Positions 1-10,310 of a stretch of 64,000 nt of DNA are shown here, piece after piece. Below the pieces are notes generated by a model. The model did not search any database, was not told the DNA's origin, and saw only the letters and a program-made list of their open reading frames with translations. Position numbers and translations under genes: made by a program. Every line of letters starts with the position of its first letter. The stretch's first letter is position 1. This DNA is from Falsiruegeria mediterranea M17 (GTDB lineage Bacteria > Pseudomonadota > Alphaproteobacteria > Rhodobacterales > Rhodobacteraceae): the NCBI RefSeq assembly GCF_900302455.1, contig NZ_ONZG01000017.1, forward strand, positions 1 through 64,000, in the 5' to 3' direction.

Positions 1-108
1 CCCTACTCAGGTTCTTCTCTTCTCTTCTCTCTCTAAGACATCTTCTCCATTACTTATACCTATTAATGAGGTAGATAACCCTAGATAAGAGGCCTCCTCT
101 GAGTGGGG
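1..108. repeat. AT-rich/pyrimidine-rich non-coding segment with imperfect inverted ends
   Basis: This stretch differs from the GC-rich coding sequence around it. Bases 12-34 are an unbroken 23-base pyrimidine tract, followed by AT-rich sequence. Bases 1-10 (CCCTACTCAG) can pair with 99-108 (CTGAGTGGGG) at nine of ten positions, and a short dyad of AGAGG and CCTCT lies near 88-100. I see no gene here. It could be a replicon or contig edge, the end of a decayed element, or ordinary intergenic sequence. Confidence 0.3.
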
Positions 109-454
109 CATAAACAGGGGCATTCTCAGGATCCTCGGCATGGTGCTCATCGATGGAGATCAGCGATTGCATGGCCTGGTCGCTGATGTGTGCGTTGGTG
201 AAGGTCGGAACCACCACTGGGCCCTTGCCCCCGTCACGACCTTAGTAGTCATAGGTTTCTTCGGCCATCGGGTTCACGCCGGAACCAACGAACTCTCCCC
301 AGGACTGGCTGTCATCTAGACCAATCGTGTTCACGTAGCCCGGCTCGCCGGCTTCATACATTTTCTGCATGGAGGCGTTTGCCGCCGCGATCTGAGCATT
401 GACCATGTCGCGGTCGGTCCACTGGAACGGATACCTTTGCCTGTAGCTTCTGCT
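55..454 (-). pseudogene. Unrecognised decayed coding fragment
   Basis: Read on the minus strand from about 454, one frame translates into protein-like sequence. It includes WTDRDMVNAQIAAANASMQ and then WGEFVGSGVNPMAEETYDY, followed by an in-frame TAA near 232. The same frame then continues in equally protein-like sequence (VVVPTFTNAHISDQAMQSLI) to a stop near 52. The stop follows TAC (Tyr), so a single base change from a Tyr codon could explain it. There is no start codon with a ribosome site, and an upstream stop lies at 455-457. I do not recognise the family. It is most simply the remnant of a gene once located downstream of the RTX gene. Confidence 0.3.
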
Positions 455-582
455 TTAGATTCTTTCCTGTACCGCAGAGCGGCGCACACCTTGACGCCGT
501 TTCCGAAGATTTCAAACTCGGGATCAGTCGAAAAAGCAAATGAGCTTGGGAAGAAACCACTAACAAAATCCCCCGTTCCCAA

Positions 583-3500
583 TCACAACCCCCAAATGTT
601 CAGGTCCTGATCGTCAAACCGGAAGTACTCAACATCCATCAGATGGTCGGTACCGTCCGCGCCTACAACGGTCACTTGGTTGCTCTGCGCCCCCGTGCCT
701 CGCGTCAGCGTGTAGTCGACTGAATTGCCGCTGAAAATGGCATAGTCAGAACCCGCGCCACCGCTGATCTGGTCATCACCAGCTCCGCCCATCATGTAAT
801 CGACGCCACCATAGCCAAAGATGAAGTCATCTCCTTCCAGCCCATTGAGCTGGTTGCGCTCATTCGACCCCGTTAGTCGGTCATCAAAACGCGAGCCCAC
901 AAGGTTTTCAATTCCAAAGTACAAGTCCCGAACCGCGTCGCCGGCCGTGCCATAGCCCGTTTCCTGCCCCCCAAAGAGCCCCGCTCCGTTACGCAAAGAC
1001 GCGCCCACACCTGAAGTCGACTGGAAATACGTAACCGTGTCCAATCCATCGCCGCCAAAGTAGCGCTCGCGACCGCCGGTGGATCCGACAAACCAGTCAT
1101 AGCCGCCTAAGCCTCTGAAATCGTTCTGTTGCGCGTCGCCATAGAACACATCCTGGTGGGACGATCCGGTGACCCGTTCAACCGAAACCAACGTCAACCC
1201 ATCTGCCAATCCGGTGCTTTGCGTCGGATCCGAAAGATCCAGCGTCACGCCCCCAACAGCCGCACCCGCAGGCGGTGCGCCATTCATGGAAAAGATGTCC
1301 TGAACCACCGGGGCGCCGTTGCTTTGGGCCTCCAAGAATGTGATCATATCCAGCCCATTACCACCGTCCAGCGTGTCATTGCCCGCAGTCGCTATGAACC
1401 AGTCGTAATCGCCGATGCCGCGTAGCTCGTCATTGCCATTCGTCCCCCGCAACACATCAGCAAAGATCGATCCAGTGACCCGTTCGATACTGATCAGTTC
1501 GTCGACCTCACCGCCGAAAATATTTGCCGTTCCTGCCCCAAGATCGAGGTTCAGCATAAATGAAGTCCCGCGCCCCGCGACCTCACCGACATCAGAGTAA
1601 GACACCATGTCACGCTCAGACCCACCATTGACCGTGTCATTTCCACGACCCGGGACGATCCAGTCATAACCTCCTAGGGCGTCGACAAGGTCTGTATCGG
1701 CAGTGCCCTGCAAAACCTCGGAATTCTCAGTTCCGGTGATCAGATTGTACAGAAACTCGACAACGACAGTTTCGGCGCTGAGAACTGTTTCAAATGTGCG
1801 GCCGCCATCGGTGTACTCAATACGTGCTGTTATCCGCGACCCAAGATCATCTTCTGTCACAAGATATTCCGGATCATTTTCACCTGTAATCGGTGTGCCG
1901 TCACGCAGCCAAGAATATCTGAGAACACCCAACCCGTCCCCGTCGCCGATTGAGTTGGTGATTGCGTGAAGAACAGAGCCAACGGTCACTTCACCATTTA
2001 TGACGACCTCACCTGTCGGTGCGTCATTCGAATTGGCAACCGGATCGCTGGCTTTACTGACAACAGATTCTTCAGTTCCGCCACCATCGGTGTAACTTGT
2101 GACTACCGTGATCTTGCGTCCGACATCGGCCTGTTCCAACTGGTAGCTTATCGAAGTCGCCCCGGCGATATCTTCTCCATCGCGTTGCCACTGATAGGTG
2201 AACGTATTCAACCCATCGATATCCTCAAGCTCGGTGGTGTCAGCGGTAAGCGATTGACCTTGCTTGGCAATACCGCTGAGTTTGACAACTCCAGTCGGGC
2301 TTGCATTGTTGGAGCCTGAATAAATGGTCACCACCGACCCATCTTCCAGTGTCAACGTCCGAACACCGTCCGTTGTTTGATCAATGATGGCTGCTTGTTG
2401 TGCGCTTGAAAGGTCGGACATGTCAAAGCTGTCCACACCCTCGGCAAAGTCGGTGATCGTGTCGTTGCCCATGCCTTCTGTCAGGACAAAGACATCCGCA
2501 CCACGACCGCCTGTCAGCGTGTCATTCCCGGTTCCCCCATCAAGCGTGTCATCGCCATTTCCGCCATCAAGGCTGTCCGCCCCGACATCAAGCGAAGAGG
2601 TCGGATCACCAGCGTCCTTGAGCTTGCCGGATGTTCCACCGCCCCAAAGTTGATCGTTACCGTCGCCGCCAAGCAAAGTGTCATTGCCGGTGCCGCCATC
2701 GATCAAATCATTCCCGTCTTCACCGTTCAGGAAGTCGTCACCATCATGTACGAAAAACGCCACATCATCGGCCACTTGCCCCGCTTGGCGGATGTTTGAT
2801 GGACGCGGGCTTGGGATATTGCTGGTGTCCGAGATGTCATATCGTACTTTGTCGCCATTACCGCCGAACATCGTATCGTCGCCCGAGTAACCGACAAGCG
2901 TGTCGTTGTGGTACGAACCCACGAACCGATCATCCCCATTGAAGATGTTCGTTTCCCAATAGGTCCAAGGCTTATCCAGCATATCCAACAGCGGTTTGCT
3001 AAAGCCGAACACAGACATCATCGATGTGTTGCCGCCCGAAAAATCGACCTTAAAGTTGTTGGCGGTGCCATTGGCAGGATTTAGGAATCCGGAACCCCCA
3101 AAGAGTGCACGGCCACCGCCATTTTCGAACGCTGTCGTAAAGTGGACTTCATTCCCACGATTAGACCCTTGGCTGGCCGTCCCAACATTGAGGAACTGCG
3201 CCCCTTCACCTTCGCGCGAGTTGTCGATGCCATAGTCACTAACGAAATAATCTGCGGCAAAAAGCTGGACGTCTTGCTCTGGCAGAACGATCAGGCGCAA
3301 CGCCTCTGTATCCAGCGACTGATCGCTGAACGTAAACCGTTCTATGCTTTCCAGGCGATCTACCGTGCCATTGTGGTGCACCAGGATGTAGTCGGGGTGA
3401 TCAAAGTCAAATGTCGCGTCGGCAAGGGAAAATCCATAGCTAACTTCGTCCAGTCCAGCACCGCCCTGGATCAGGTCGTTTCCGCCACTCCCTACAAATG

Positions 3501-6500
3501 TGTCATCGCCGCGCAGCCCCATCAGGGTGTTGTTGCCGTCGTTGCCCTGCAAAATGTTGGCAAGGACGTTGCCGGTGCCGTCCAGATTGCCCATGCCGGT
3601 AAGATGCAGACCTTCAAAATGATCGCCCAGCGTTGTGGTGAATTGAGTTTGGATCGTATCGATCCCCTCGCCCACCGCTTCGACCAATGTCTCAGTGTTG
3701 TCGAACACCACATACAAATCGTCGCCGCCGCCACCAAGAAGCGTATCGGCGCCGCCCATGCCATTCAGCGTATCATTTCCGCCAAGGCCCCGAAGTTCGT
3801 TGATCCCGGAGTTCCCGAGTAGTGCGTTGGCGTCGCCGTTGCCTGTACCGTTGATATCTTCAGCGCCCGTCAGCGTCAGGTTCTCGACATTGGCCTGCAA
3901 TGTGTCTGACACCGACGTTTCAACCAGATCGGTACCTTCGCCAGCGTTTTCGACAGTGATTTCCGAGGCATCATCTACGACGAAGACATCATCGCCCGGC
4001 CCCCCCATGAAATGGTCCCGTCCAGCACCACCAATCAGACTGTCGTTGCCACCGCCACCATGCACGTGATCATCGCCAGCGCCGCCATCCAGCGTATCGT
4101 TGCCAAGTCCGCCCTCAAGCGAGTCGTTGTCCGCCTCGCCACTTAGCAGGTCATTGCCGCCACGGCCCTCTATCGTGTCATCACCGCCTGCACCCAGAAT
4201 ATTGTCTGCGATCTCGCTGCCGATCAGCAACTCACTTGTATTGTCTCCTGCAACGATCAACCCCGCCAAAGCAGACGCCGAAAGTGTCACATCGGTGAAC
4301 TCAAAAAACTCGACATCGTCATTGACGTGGTCATCTTCCAGGATGGTGCCGCCGTCCGCCCTGACAATCCGAACCCCGGTGGACGTGCGCGCAACAATGA
4401 CGTCCGTGCTGGCGACATCAAACGACACGGTGTCGGTGCCAGTTCCGCCCGACATTGTGTCGTCTCCACCGCCGCCTTTGATGTGGTTGTCTTCGCCGTC
4501 ACCCGTCAGGATGTCGTTGAATGACGAGCCAACCAGACCTTCGATACCGGTCAAAACATCGCCTTCGGCATCATGGCCCGACACTGCTGACGTACCCAAA
4601 TCAATCTGAACCGCCCCAGAGGATCCGAAATAGCTTGCCGTGTCGTGTCCCAACCCGCCGCGGATCGTGTCCGCTCCTATGCCGCCGTGGAAAGTGTTGT
4701 TTTCGGCATTGCCGGTAAAGTCGTCATCGCCCGATCCGCCAGCAACCAACTCGATATTTTCGAACTCATCAAACGCAGCGTGATATGAATCAATAATCGT
4801 GAACTCTTGTTCCGGCAGCAGGTCTCCGTCGTCCGGCAAGTAACGAATGTCGTTCAAATCACTGGCTTCACGCGCAAATTCCGGATTGAAGTACCGGAAC
4901 AACTGTTCTGGGGTGATTGGATCTTCTTGGAGACGGGTGCCGCTTTCGAGCACTTGGTAAGTATATCTCGTCTCGTCCGTCCCCGAGAGAATGGTGTCGC
5001 CAGCAACCCCCAATGGATCTTGAATTGAAGTCAGCGAGTCCGTCCAAACCGTACGATCGAGCGGGATGAAACTGGAGACCAAACCTGTGGACATACCGGC
5101 ACGCGAACCAACGCCAGCCATAACGACAGTGATTGAATATTGCAGAATTCCATAATCGAGGTAATCGAAGCCGGAACCACCGTCGACCATGTTGTAGCCG
5201 GCACCACCGCTCAGCCAGTCATCGCCGCCGCCACCGTTCAACGTATCGTCGCCCAGTCCCCCGGAAAGGATGTCGTCGCCATCGCGCCCCTCAAGCGTGT
5301 CGCGACCTTCATGTCCAGCCAAAACGTTGTCGTTTGCATCACCGGACAGCGCATCGTCACCCACACCGCCGCTTAGGTTCTCGATGTTGATCAATGTGTC
5401 TGTGCTTGAGCCACCAACAGCCGTTCCCAGGTCGAGATCCGCCGTGATGCCGGACAGATCGTTTGTCAGTCGGTCAAATCCACCCTTTGGATCCTCTTGG
5501 TACAATGTCCAAGACGCCGTATCGATTCCGTCGCCGCCATCCAGGGTGTCGTTGCCATTGCCGCCATGCAATGCGTCGTTGCCAGAACCGCCATCAATTT
5601 CGTCATTGCCATCGCCTCCGAACAGAAGGTCCAAGCCTCCCTCGCCCTCGATGGTGTCATTGCCATCCCAACCAAGGATCAAGTTGGTTTCATCATCGCC
5701 AACCAAGTGATCGTTGTTCTGCGATCCGGTCAGGTTTTCAATCCCGGTCGCACTGTCGCCCTCGGCATAACCTCCGGACAACACACCGGTTTTCAAGTTG
5801 ACATCAACGGCCTCACGACTTGTTTCATACGTGAGCTCATCAACACCGGCGCCGCCCCGAATATCTTCGCGGAAATCCCCGGCGACAAACAGATCATCCC
5901 CTTCTTTACCATCGAGCAACGTAAACAGACTGACATCGAAGTAAGAGCCATTGGGGTCTGTTGAAAAAGACGGATTATACGTACCCAGAACGTCGTTTCC
6001 TTCACCGCCATCAAGGTGATCGGAATTTTGCTGGCCAGCGAACAAGACGTCATCGCCCCCATTCCCGAATACGGTTATGCCGGCTTCAGGGCTGCCCACT
6101 GTAATTATGTCGCGATGTTGCGAACCCAGGAACACTTCCATTTCACCCAAACCATGAGTGCGCCCACCCGGCTCTTCTGTATTGGCATCCGCAACGCGCA
6201 GATCCGTCACGGTTCCCGGATAAGTTTCACCTTCCACAACAACGCCCGGCAATTTGGGCACTGTGCCGTTCACACCAAGAGTGGGCTGAATGAACCGTGG
6301 ATCATCAGCGTCTGCGACACTGATGGGTAATTTGGAAACAGCCGTGCCATTCCCGTTCGTCGCCGTTAGGTAGATGTGCCACGAAAAATCGCTCTGCGAA
6401 AAGTCCATGGTGTCGATACCGGACAGCGGGGTCGAACGATTGTCATCGCCGAAATACAGATCACCTTCCACCCCAGTCGAGCCCGAGATGACAAAGGTGT

Positions 6501-9123
6501 CGCTGCCGTCTTCACCAAACATGGTATCAGGAGTCTTGGAGCGGCTATAGAAAAGATCGTCGCCCTGGCCACCAGAAAGCCGACTGCCCGTATCGATCGT
6601 GCCGCCGTGTAGTGTATCATCGCCGTAGCCGGCAAAGATGGTCTGGGTCACATCCCGTGCGACCTCCAGGTAATCCGAGCCATCCGAGCCGAACAGCCAG
6701 TCAATGCCTTCCAGCCGATCTTCACCAAATCGATCCCCCAAAGAAACGCTGGTGGTGTATTTGGAAACGTGCTGAACACCAGGTGCGTTGCTGGCCGTCA
6801 CGGCGATCCCGCCGGGCAGGTCGAGCCGGTTTTGATCAATGCCGGTGTCAATAAAATCGACAAACCCGAATTCGTGAGAATAGGCGTTTGTTGTTGTCAC
6901 CACTGTATAGAACATCGACGCCTGATTGCTGGCGCCTGCAAGGATTGTGTCGTTCCCCCAGCCCCCAATGAACTGGTCCAAACCTGTGCCGCTGATAATG
7001 AGGTCATCACCCCTGTCACCAACGATTGTGTCGTTGCCTTTGCCACCGATCAGCGTGTCATTGCCCCCAAGGCCACGGATCTGATCGTTGCCATCTTGCC
7101 CGTCGATCTTGTTCGCAGCGTCAGTGCCCCAGAACAAATCATCGTGGTTGGTCCCGTTAAGGTGCTCGACCTCTCGGATAATGCCGACAAGGGGGGCGCC
7201 GGGGTCCGCCTGCATGCGTCCAACAAAGTCGACATCAATATTGACCGAGGTCGGGCGGAAAAGATTATAATTTGCGCCCTGGGCCATGTAGACGCTCATG
7301 CCGTGTGGCATGGCGGAATAGATGACGGAGTCCTCTCCGGTTCCGCCGATGACGATATCGTAGGTACCGCTGCCGTCGCCGATAAAGAACGTGTCGTTGT
7401 CCGCACCGCCATCCAGATAATCACCGGGGCGGCCGAGATTGATGACGGTCAAGTCGGCATTGGCCACACTGGTCAACTGGTCCTTGCCAGATCCGGTGCG
7501 AATGTCATCGAACCCGACATTGCCATAAACCCAATCAACGCCGTTCGATGCGGTCAAATAGTAGGTTTGCCCTTGAATGACCTCGGTCACGTTGGACGAT
7601 CCCACATGAACAAAGCGCATTTCCCCCGCGGGGCTCTGGGTGCGGACGAAACTGTCCAAGTCGCCAATCGGCAAGAGAAAATCGTTGAACACGACGTCTT
7701 CGATGCCAGTTAACGTATCGGCACCGTCGTTGCCTTCGACGCCAGACCGATAATCGCTGATGATCCAGGTGCCGGTGCCATACCCATCATCTCCGATGAT
7801 GCTCACGATCGCATAGTCGTCTATCGACCCGGAATACAGTACAACGTCACGCGGTGCCGGATTGTTGGCCCGCGTTGACCCATCTCCGCCATTCAGTTCG
7901 TCGTCACCGCCACCGCCGATCAGGAAATCCATGTCGTTGCCGCCGTTAAGCGTGTCATTGCCTTCGCCACCGACAATCAAATCGTCGCCGTCCGAGGCCC
8001 TTACGGATTCATCGGGGGTGTTGTGCAAAAGCCCAAGGTGAATGTCATCGCCTGACGTCGCTGGGCCCAGCACAGTGGATAAGAACCCGGGGGCCTGCAA
8101 ATCGGCAAGTAGCTGATCCAGCGGTTCACGTATGTCGAATTCGAACGGGTTAATCAGGTTGAGCTCGAAATTCAGATCGAAATTCACATCGAACAGTTCC
8201 AGAATGTTCACGTCCGGAAGAATGCCCGCGATTTCATCGCCAACCTTTTCCAGCAAGTCCTGAATGCCTGTCGCTTCGATAATGGCGTCCAGCACTGCCT
8301 CGAGCGGCGCCAAAATCCAGCCAAAAATTGAACCCAGCGCATCCAGAACCGGACCCACGGCGTCATAGACTGCAATCAACGGGTCAGCGAGGAACTCGAA
8401 CTTGTCCATAACCTCGTCGAGCAAGGCCTGGAAATTTTCAAGAATGTCGAAATCCAGGTTTATGTCGACATCAACTCGAAGCTTGTTGATCGCCGCTTCG
8501 ACGGTCTCAATCACGTTGTTGATGGTTGCCAGTGCAGAACTGGCACCGCTAGACGCGGTATTGATGTCGTCGAACAGTGTTGAAAGCCGTTCCTTGATCG
8601 CTTCGATCTTGGGGTCCACAACGCCTTGGCTGTCCGTGCCAAAGTCGGAATCTACAAAGATCTTGGCATCGTCCAGCTTGTCACCAACCACAGTAAGCCG
8701 CTGCGATAAGCCCTTTGTTGCGTCAGCTTCGGCTTTCAGGCCGTATTCCAGCCCCCGCAAGACTTTGTTCATCGCATCAAGCCTATCAAGGTAGGGCTCA
8801 AATTTGACCTTAAGTTCCTTGGCCTTGTCTTCTATTTCAAGAATGCGCTCGTCAACTTGGTACAAGATACGGCCAAATGGCTCTGCGACTGGCTTGAGCA
8901 CCCCGATCTTGGCAAGGACTTTGGCGACTTTTTCACCACTGTCTGCGGTCTTATGCAGTTTGTCGCTGACTGAGGCGATCCGACCCGGCAACTTCATAGA
9001 TTGACGAACAGCAAAGAGAATGTCTCTTGCGTCATCAATGACAATCGAAGTGCTCAGAAGGTGGTCGGAAAAATCCGACATTTCGTTGGATAGCTTCTTA
9101 AGATTGGGCGCTGCAGTTGGCAT
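583..9123 (-). CDS. Giant RTX / hemolysin-type calcium-binding repeat protein
   Basis: A protein of about 2,846 residues, probably exported by a type I secretion system and folded outside the cell on binding calcium. Residues 1 to about 345 are helical and partly coiled-coil, with no signal peptide. From about residue 375 there are many blocks of nonapeptide RTX repeats (GGxGxDxLx, for example GGEGNDTLNGG and GGKGNDTIVG), separated by beta-rich spacers. Two tandem Ig-like modules with the YxWxRDG core lie at about 2273-2458, followed by more repeats to the C-terminus. The ATG at 9123 is preferred over an in-frame GTG at 9201 because GAGG lies five bases upstream of it. No type I transporter genes occur in the window. 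The role could be surface layer, adhesin or matrix protein; no catalytic domain is recognisable. Confidence 0.9.
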   Translation of the reverse strand: MPTAAPNLKKLSNEMSDFSDHLLSTSIVIDDARDILFAVRQSMKLPGRIASVSDKLHKTADSGEKVAKVLAKIGVLKPVAEPFGRILYQVDERILEIEDKAKELKVKFEPYLDRLDAMNKVLRGLEYGLKAEADATKGLSQRLTVVGDKLDDAKIFVDSDFGTDSQGVVDPKIEAIKERLSTLFDDINTASSGASSALATINNVIETVEAAINKLRVDVDINLDFDILENFQALLDEVMDKFEFLADPLIAVYDAVGPVLDALGSIFGWILAPLEAVLDAIIEATGIQDLLEKVGDEIAGILPDVNILELFDVNFDLNFELNLINPFEFDIREPLDQLLADLQAPGFLSTVLGPATSGDDIHLGLLHNTPDESVRASDGDDLIVGGEGNDTLNGGNDMDFLIGGGGDDELNGGDGSTRANNPAPRDVVLYSGSIDDYAIVSIIGDDGYGTGTWIISDYRSGVEGNDGADTLTGIEDVVFNDFLLPIGDLDSFVRTQSPAGEMRFVHVGSSNVTEVIQGQTYYLTASNGVDWVYGNVGFDDIRTGSGKDQLTSVANADLTVINLGRPGDYLDGGADNDTFFIGDGSGTYDIVIGGTGEDSVIYSAMPHGMSVYMAQGANYNLFRPTSVNIDVDFVGRMQADPGAPLVGIIREVEHLNGTNHDDLFWGTDAANKIDGQDGNDQIRGLGGNDTLIGGKGNDTIVGDRGDDLIISGTGLDQFIGGWGNDTILAGASNQASMFYTVVTTTNAYSHEFGFVDFIDTGIDQNRLDLPGGIAVTASNAPGVQHVSKYTTSVSLGDRFGEDRLEGIDWLFGSDGSDYLEVARDVTQTIFAGYGDDTLHGGTIDTGSRLSGGQGDDLFYSRSKTPDTMFGEDGSDTFVISGSTGVEGDLYFGDDNRSTPLSGIDTMDFSQSDFSWHIYLTATNGNGTAVSKLPISVADADDPRFIQPTLGVNGTVPKLPGVVVEGETYPGTVTDLRVADANTEEPGGRTHGLGEMEVFLGSQHRDIITVGSPEAGITVFGNGGDDVLFAGQQNSDHLDGGEGNDVLGTYNPSFSTDPNGSYFDVSLFTLLDGKEGDDLFVAGDFREDIRGGAGVDELTYETSREAVDVNLKTGVLSGGYAEGDSATGIENLTGSQNNDHLVGDDETNLILGWDGNDTIEGEGGLDLLFGGDGNDEIDGGSGNDALHGGNGNDTLDGGDGIDTASWTLYQEDPKGGFDRLTNDLSGITADLDLGTAVGGSSTDTLINIENLSGGVGDDALSGDANDNVLAGHEGRDTLEGRDGDDILSGGLGDDTLNGGGGDDWLSGGAGYNMVDGGSGFDYLDYGILQYSITVVMAGVGSRAGMSTGLVSSFIPLDRTVWTDSLTSIQDPLGVAGDTILSGTDETRYTYQVLESGTRLQEDPITPEQLFRYFNPEFAREASDLNDIRYLPDDGDLLPEQEFTIIDSYHAAFDEFENIELVAGGSGDDDFTGNAENNTFHGGIGADTIRGGLGHDTASYFGSSGAVQIDLGTSAVSGHDAEGDVLTGIEGLVGSSFNDILTGDGEDNHIKGGGGDDTMSGGTGTDTVSFDVASTDVIVARTSTGVRIVRADGGTILEDDHVNDDVEFFEFTDVTLSASALAGLIVAGDNTSELLIGSEIADNILGAGGDDTIEGRGGNDLLSGEADNDSLEGGLGNDTLDGGAGDDHVHGGGGNDSLIGGAGRDHFMGGPGDDVFVVDDASEITVENAGEGTDLVETSVSDTLQANVENLTLTGAEDINGTGNGDANALLGNSGINELRGLGGNDTLNGMGGADTLLGGGGDDLYVVFDNTETLVEAVGEGIDTIQTQFTTTLGDHFEGLHLTGMGNLDGTGNVLANILQGNDGNNTLMGLRGDDTFVGSGGNDLIQGGAGLDEVSYGFSLADATFDFDHPDYILVHHNGTVDRLESIERFTFSDQSLDTEALRLIVLPEQDVQLFAADYFVSDYGIDNSREGEGAQFLNVGTASQGSNRGNEVHFTTAFENGGGRALFGGSGFLNPANGTANNFKVDFSGGNTSMMSVFGFSKPLLDMLDKPWTYWETNIFNGDDRFVGSYHNDTLVGYSGDDTMFGGNGDKVRYDISDTSNIPSPRPSNIRQAGQVADDVAFFVHDGDDFLNGEDGNDLIDGGTGNDTLLGGDGNDQLWGGGTSGKLKDAGDPTSSLDVGADSLDGGNGDDTLDGGTGNDTLTGGRGADVFVLTEGMGNDTITDFAEGVDSFDMSDLSSAQQAAIIDQTTDGVRTLTLEDGSVVTIYSGSNNASPTGVVKLSGIAKQGQSLTADTTELEDIDGLNTFTYQWQRDGEDIAGATSISYQLEQADVGRKITVVTSYTDGGGTEESVVSKASDPVANSNDAPTGEVVINGEVTVGSVLHAITNSIGDGDGLGVLRYSWLRDGTPITGENDPEYLVTEDDLGSRITARIEYTDGGRTFETVLSAETVVVEFLYNLITGTENSEVLQGTADTDLVDALGGYDWIVPGRGNDTVNGGSERDMVSYSDVGEVAGRGTSFMLNLDLGAGTANIFGGEVDELISIERVTGSIFADVLRGTNGNDELRGIGDYDWFIATAGNDTLDGGNGLDMITFLEAQSNGAPVVQDIFSMNGAPPAGAAVGGVTLDLSDPTQSTGLADGLTLVSVERVTGSSHQDVFYGDAQQNDFRGLGGYDWFVGSTGGRERYFGGDGLDTVTYFQSTSGVGASLRNGAGLFGGQETGYGTAGDAVRDLYFGIENLVGSRFDDRLTGSNERNQLNGLEGDDFIFGYGGVDYMMGGAGDDQISGGAGSDYAIFSGNSVDYTLTRGTGAQSNQVTVVGADGTDHLMDVEYFRFDDQDLNIWGL

Positions 9124-9426
9124 GTAGACCTCATGGTACCCGGTCTCAAGATTTCGACCGCGGGTTATATGCCCTGTCACAGCGCGCCAATTGGGGCACA
9201 CTCTTTACACGAACCTCGATGCCAACCGGTTGGGCAAAAGCAGTAATGGTCGGAAATCAAACTCAAGAAACTTAAATCAAGCTGAGCGACAGAAACGATT
9301 ATGTAAAGTTTTTTCCGCGTGTGGAGCCATACAAGCAGCTATTCCATGGGCGACGCGCTGGCCTGCCTAGGTTCGTTCGCGCAACATCGGCAACACATTA
9401 TGCATTAGCGGCAACAGGCTAAGGGA

Positions 9427-9680
9427 CCAAAACCGACGGATGAACGGCGGCAGGATGCGGTACAGATCGCGCTGACCAGTGACCCAACGCTGAGCAAATG
9501 GAACGTCACGCGCAGAGACACGGAAATCGTTTCGCAAGAGCGATTTGAGCCACGCTCAAGAGAGTTACCGGCCCCGCCGTGAGAACCTGCGTTCTAACTG
9601 AGGCAGCCCCGCCGCAAGAACCCTCGCGTACACTGGAACCTCTGATGCGTTCTTTGCGACAAGTATCAGGATCTTGGCGC
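9427..9680 (+). mobile_element. Remnant of an IS3-family transposase OrfA
   Basis: The plus-strand frame beginning near 9427 reads PKPTDERRQDAVQIALTSD, then TLSKW and RRDTEIVSQE. This is the pattern of IS3-family OrfA helix-turn-helix proteins (DEFRxDAVRIALTSGLTRKQVA, then STLNKW, HRDTDVVS). Most of the recognition-helix segment between TSD and TLSKW is missing, which implies an internal deletion. After about 9570 the resemblance (RPRRENLRSN) moves to another frame and hits stops. No OrfB or terminal inverted repeats were found. The family assignment is from remembered consensus, not a search. Confidence 0.5.
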
Positions 9681-9893
9681 TACGTCGCGGGAGAGACCAC
9701 ACAGAGACGCACAACGAAATCGAACAGCATTTGAGACGCTCGACCTGAGCGGCGTGGAGCACGGCTTGCCAGTGCGCCTTGAGGCGGCATGGCACAAAAC
9801 GTGATTTTTGCAGCCGCCGTTGTGGGCAAGGTCCTGGTGACGGTGGATCGCTGGCCACCACCGGAGCCTTGTTGAAGGCCAACCTTTTCGTGA

Positions 9894-10064
9894 CATGCCT
9901 ATCTGACATGCACCGCCTGTCAGTGGAGGAACTGCATCAAGCTGCGCGGCCACGCCCCCGTGGCCCGCGATTTCGATCTCCAAGTCCCTGAGCTAAATGA
10001 CCGTATCGCAGTGCTAAACGGATACACCGCGCTTGGTGCACCTGCCACAAGGGCCGTGGCATAA
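9894..10064 (+). mobile_element. Remnant of a DDE-type transposase C-terminus
   Basis: A plus-strand frame ends at the TAA at 10062-10064 with KLRGHAPVARDFDLQV and then ELNDRIAVLNGYTALGAPAT. This resembles the C-terminal tail of transposases common in Rhodobacteraceae (ARDFDRQVAE, then IRIAVLNRFTALG). A TGA stop lies just upstream at about 9891, and the preceding sequence has no continuous matching frame, so only the tail survives. Exact IS family uncertain (IS5-like is my best guess). Confidence 0.4.
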
Positions 10065-10310
10065 ATCCCTCCGCAGAAAAGGGAACAGCGGTCAGACCCC
10101 GATTTGTACAACAAGGCCGAAAATAGGAGGTTTGACCACTTGGATCGCTTCCGTCTGTGACGCGCATCTCAAGACATAAGAAAATCAGATGGAGTGCAGA
10201 TTTAAATAATATTTTCTTTGCGTAAAGCAGATTTCTATTCTTGCCGCACTGATCTTTTGCCGCCCGGCCCCATCGAGAGAGCCCGTGCGCCCATACGCAA
10301 GGACACTGCC

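Larger units (their letters stand above)
9124..10310. other. Gene-free interval with transposase remnants
   Basis: About 1.2 kb without an intact gene, between the divergent RTX gene and the acyl-CoA ligase. Two stretches on the plus strand resemble transposase fragments and are listed separately. The AT-rich part at about 10198-10230, just before the acyl-CoA ligase, is the likeliest promoter region for that operon. The open frames on the minus strand here have no recognisable protein content. Confidence 0.6.

Noticed and set aside
9124-9201. GTG start for the RTX gene at 9201
   Set aside because: The 26 extra residues look non-coding, and the ATG at 9123 has a better ribosome site.
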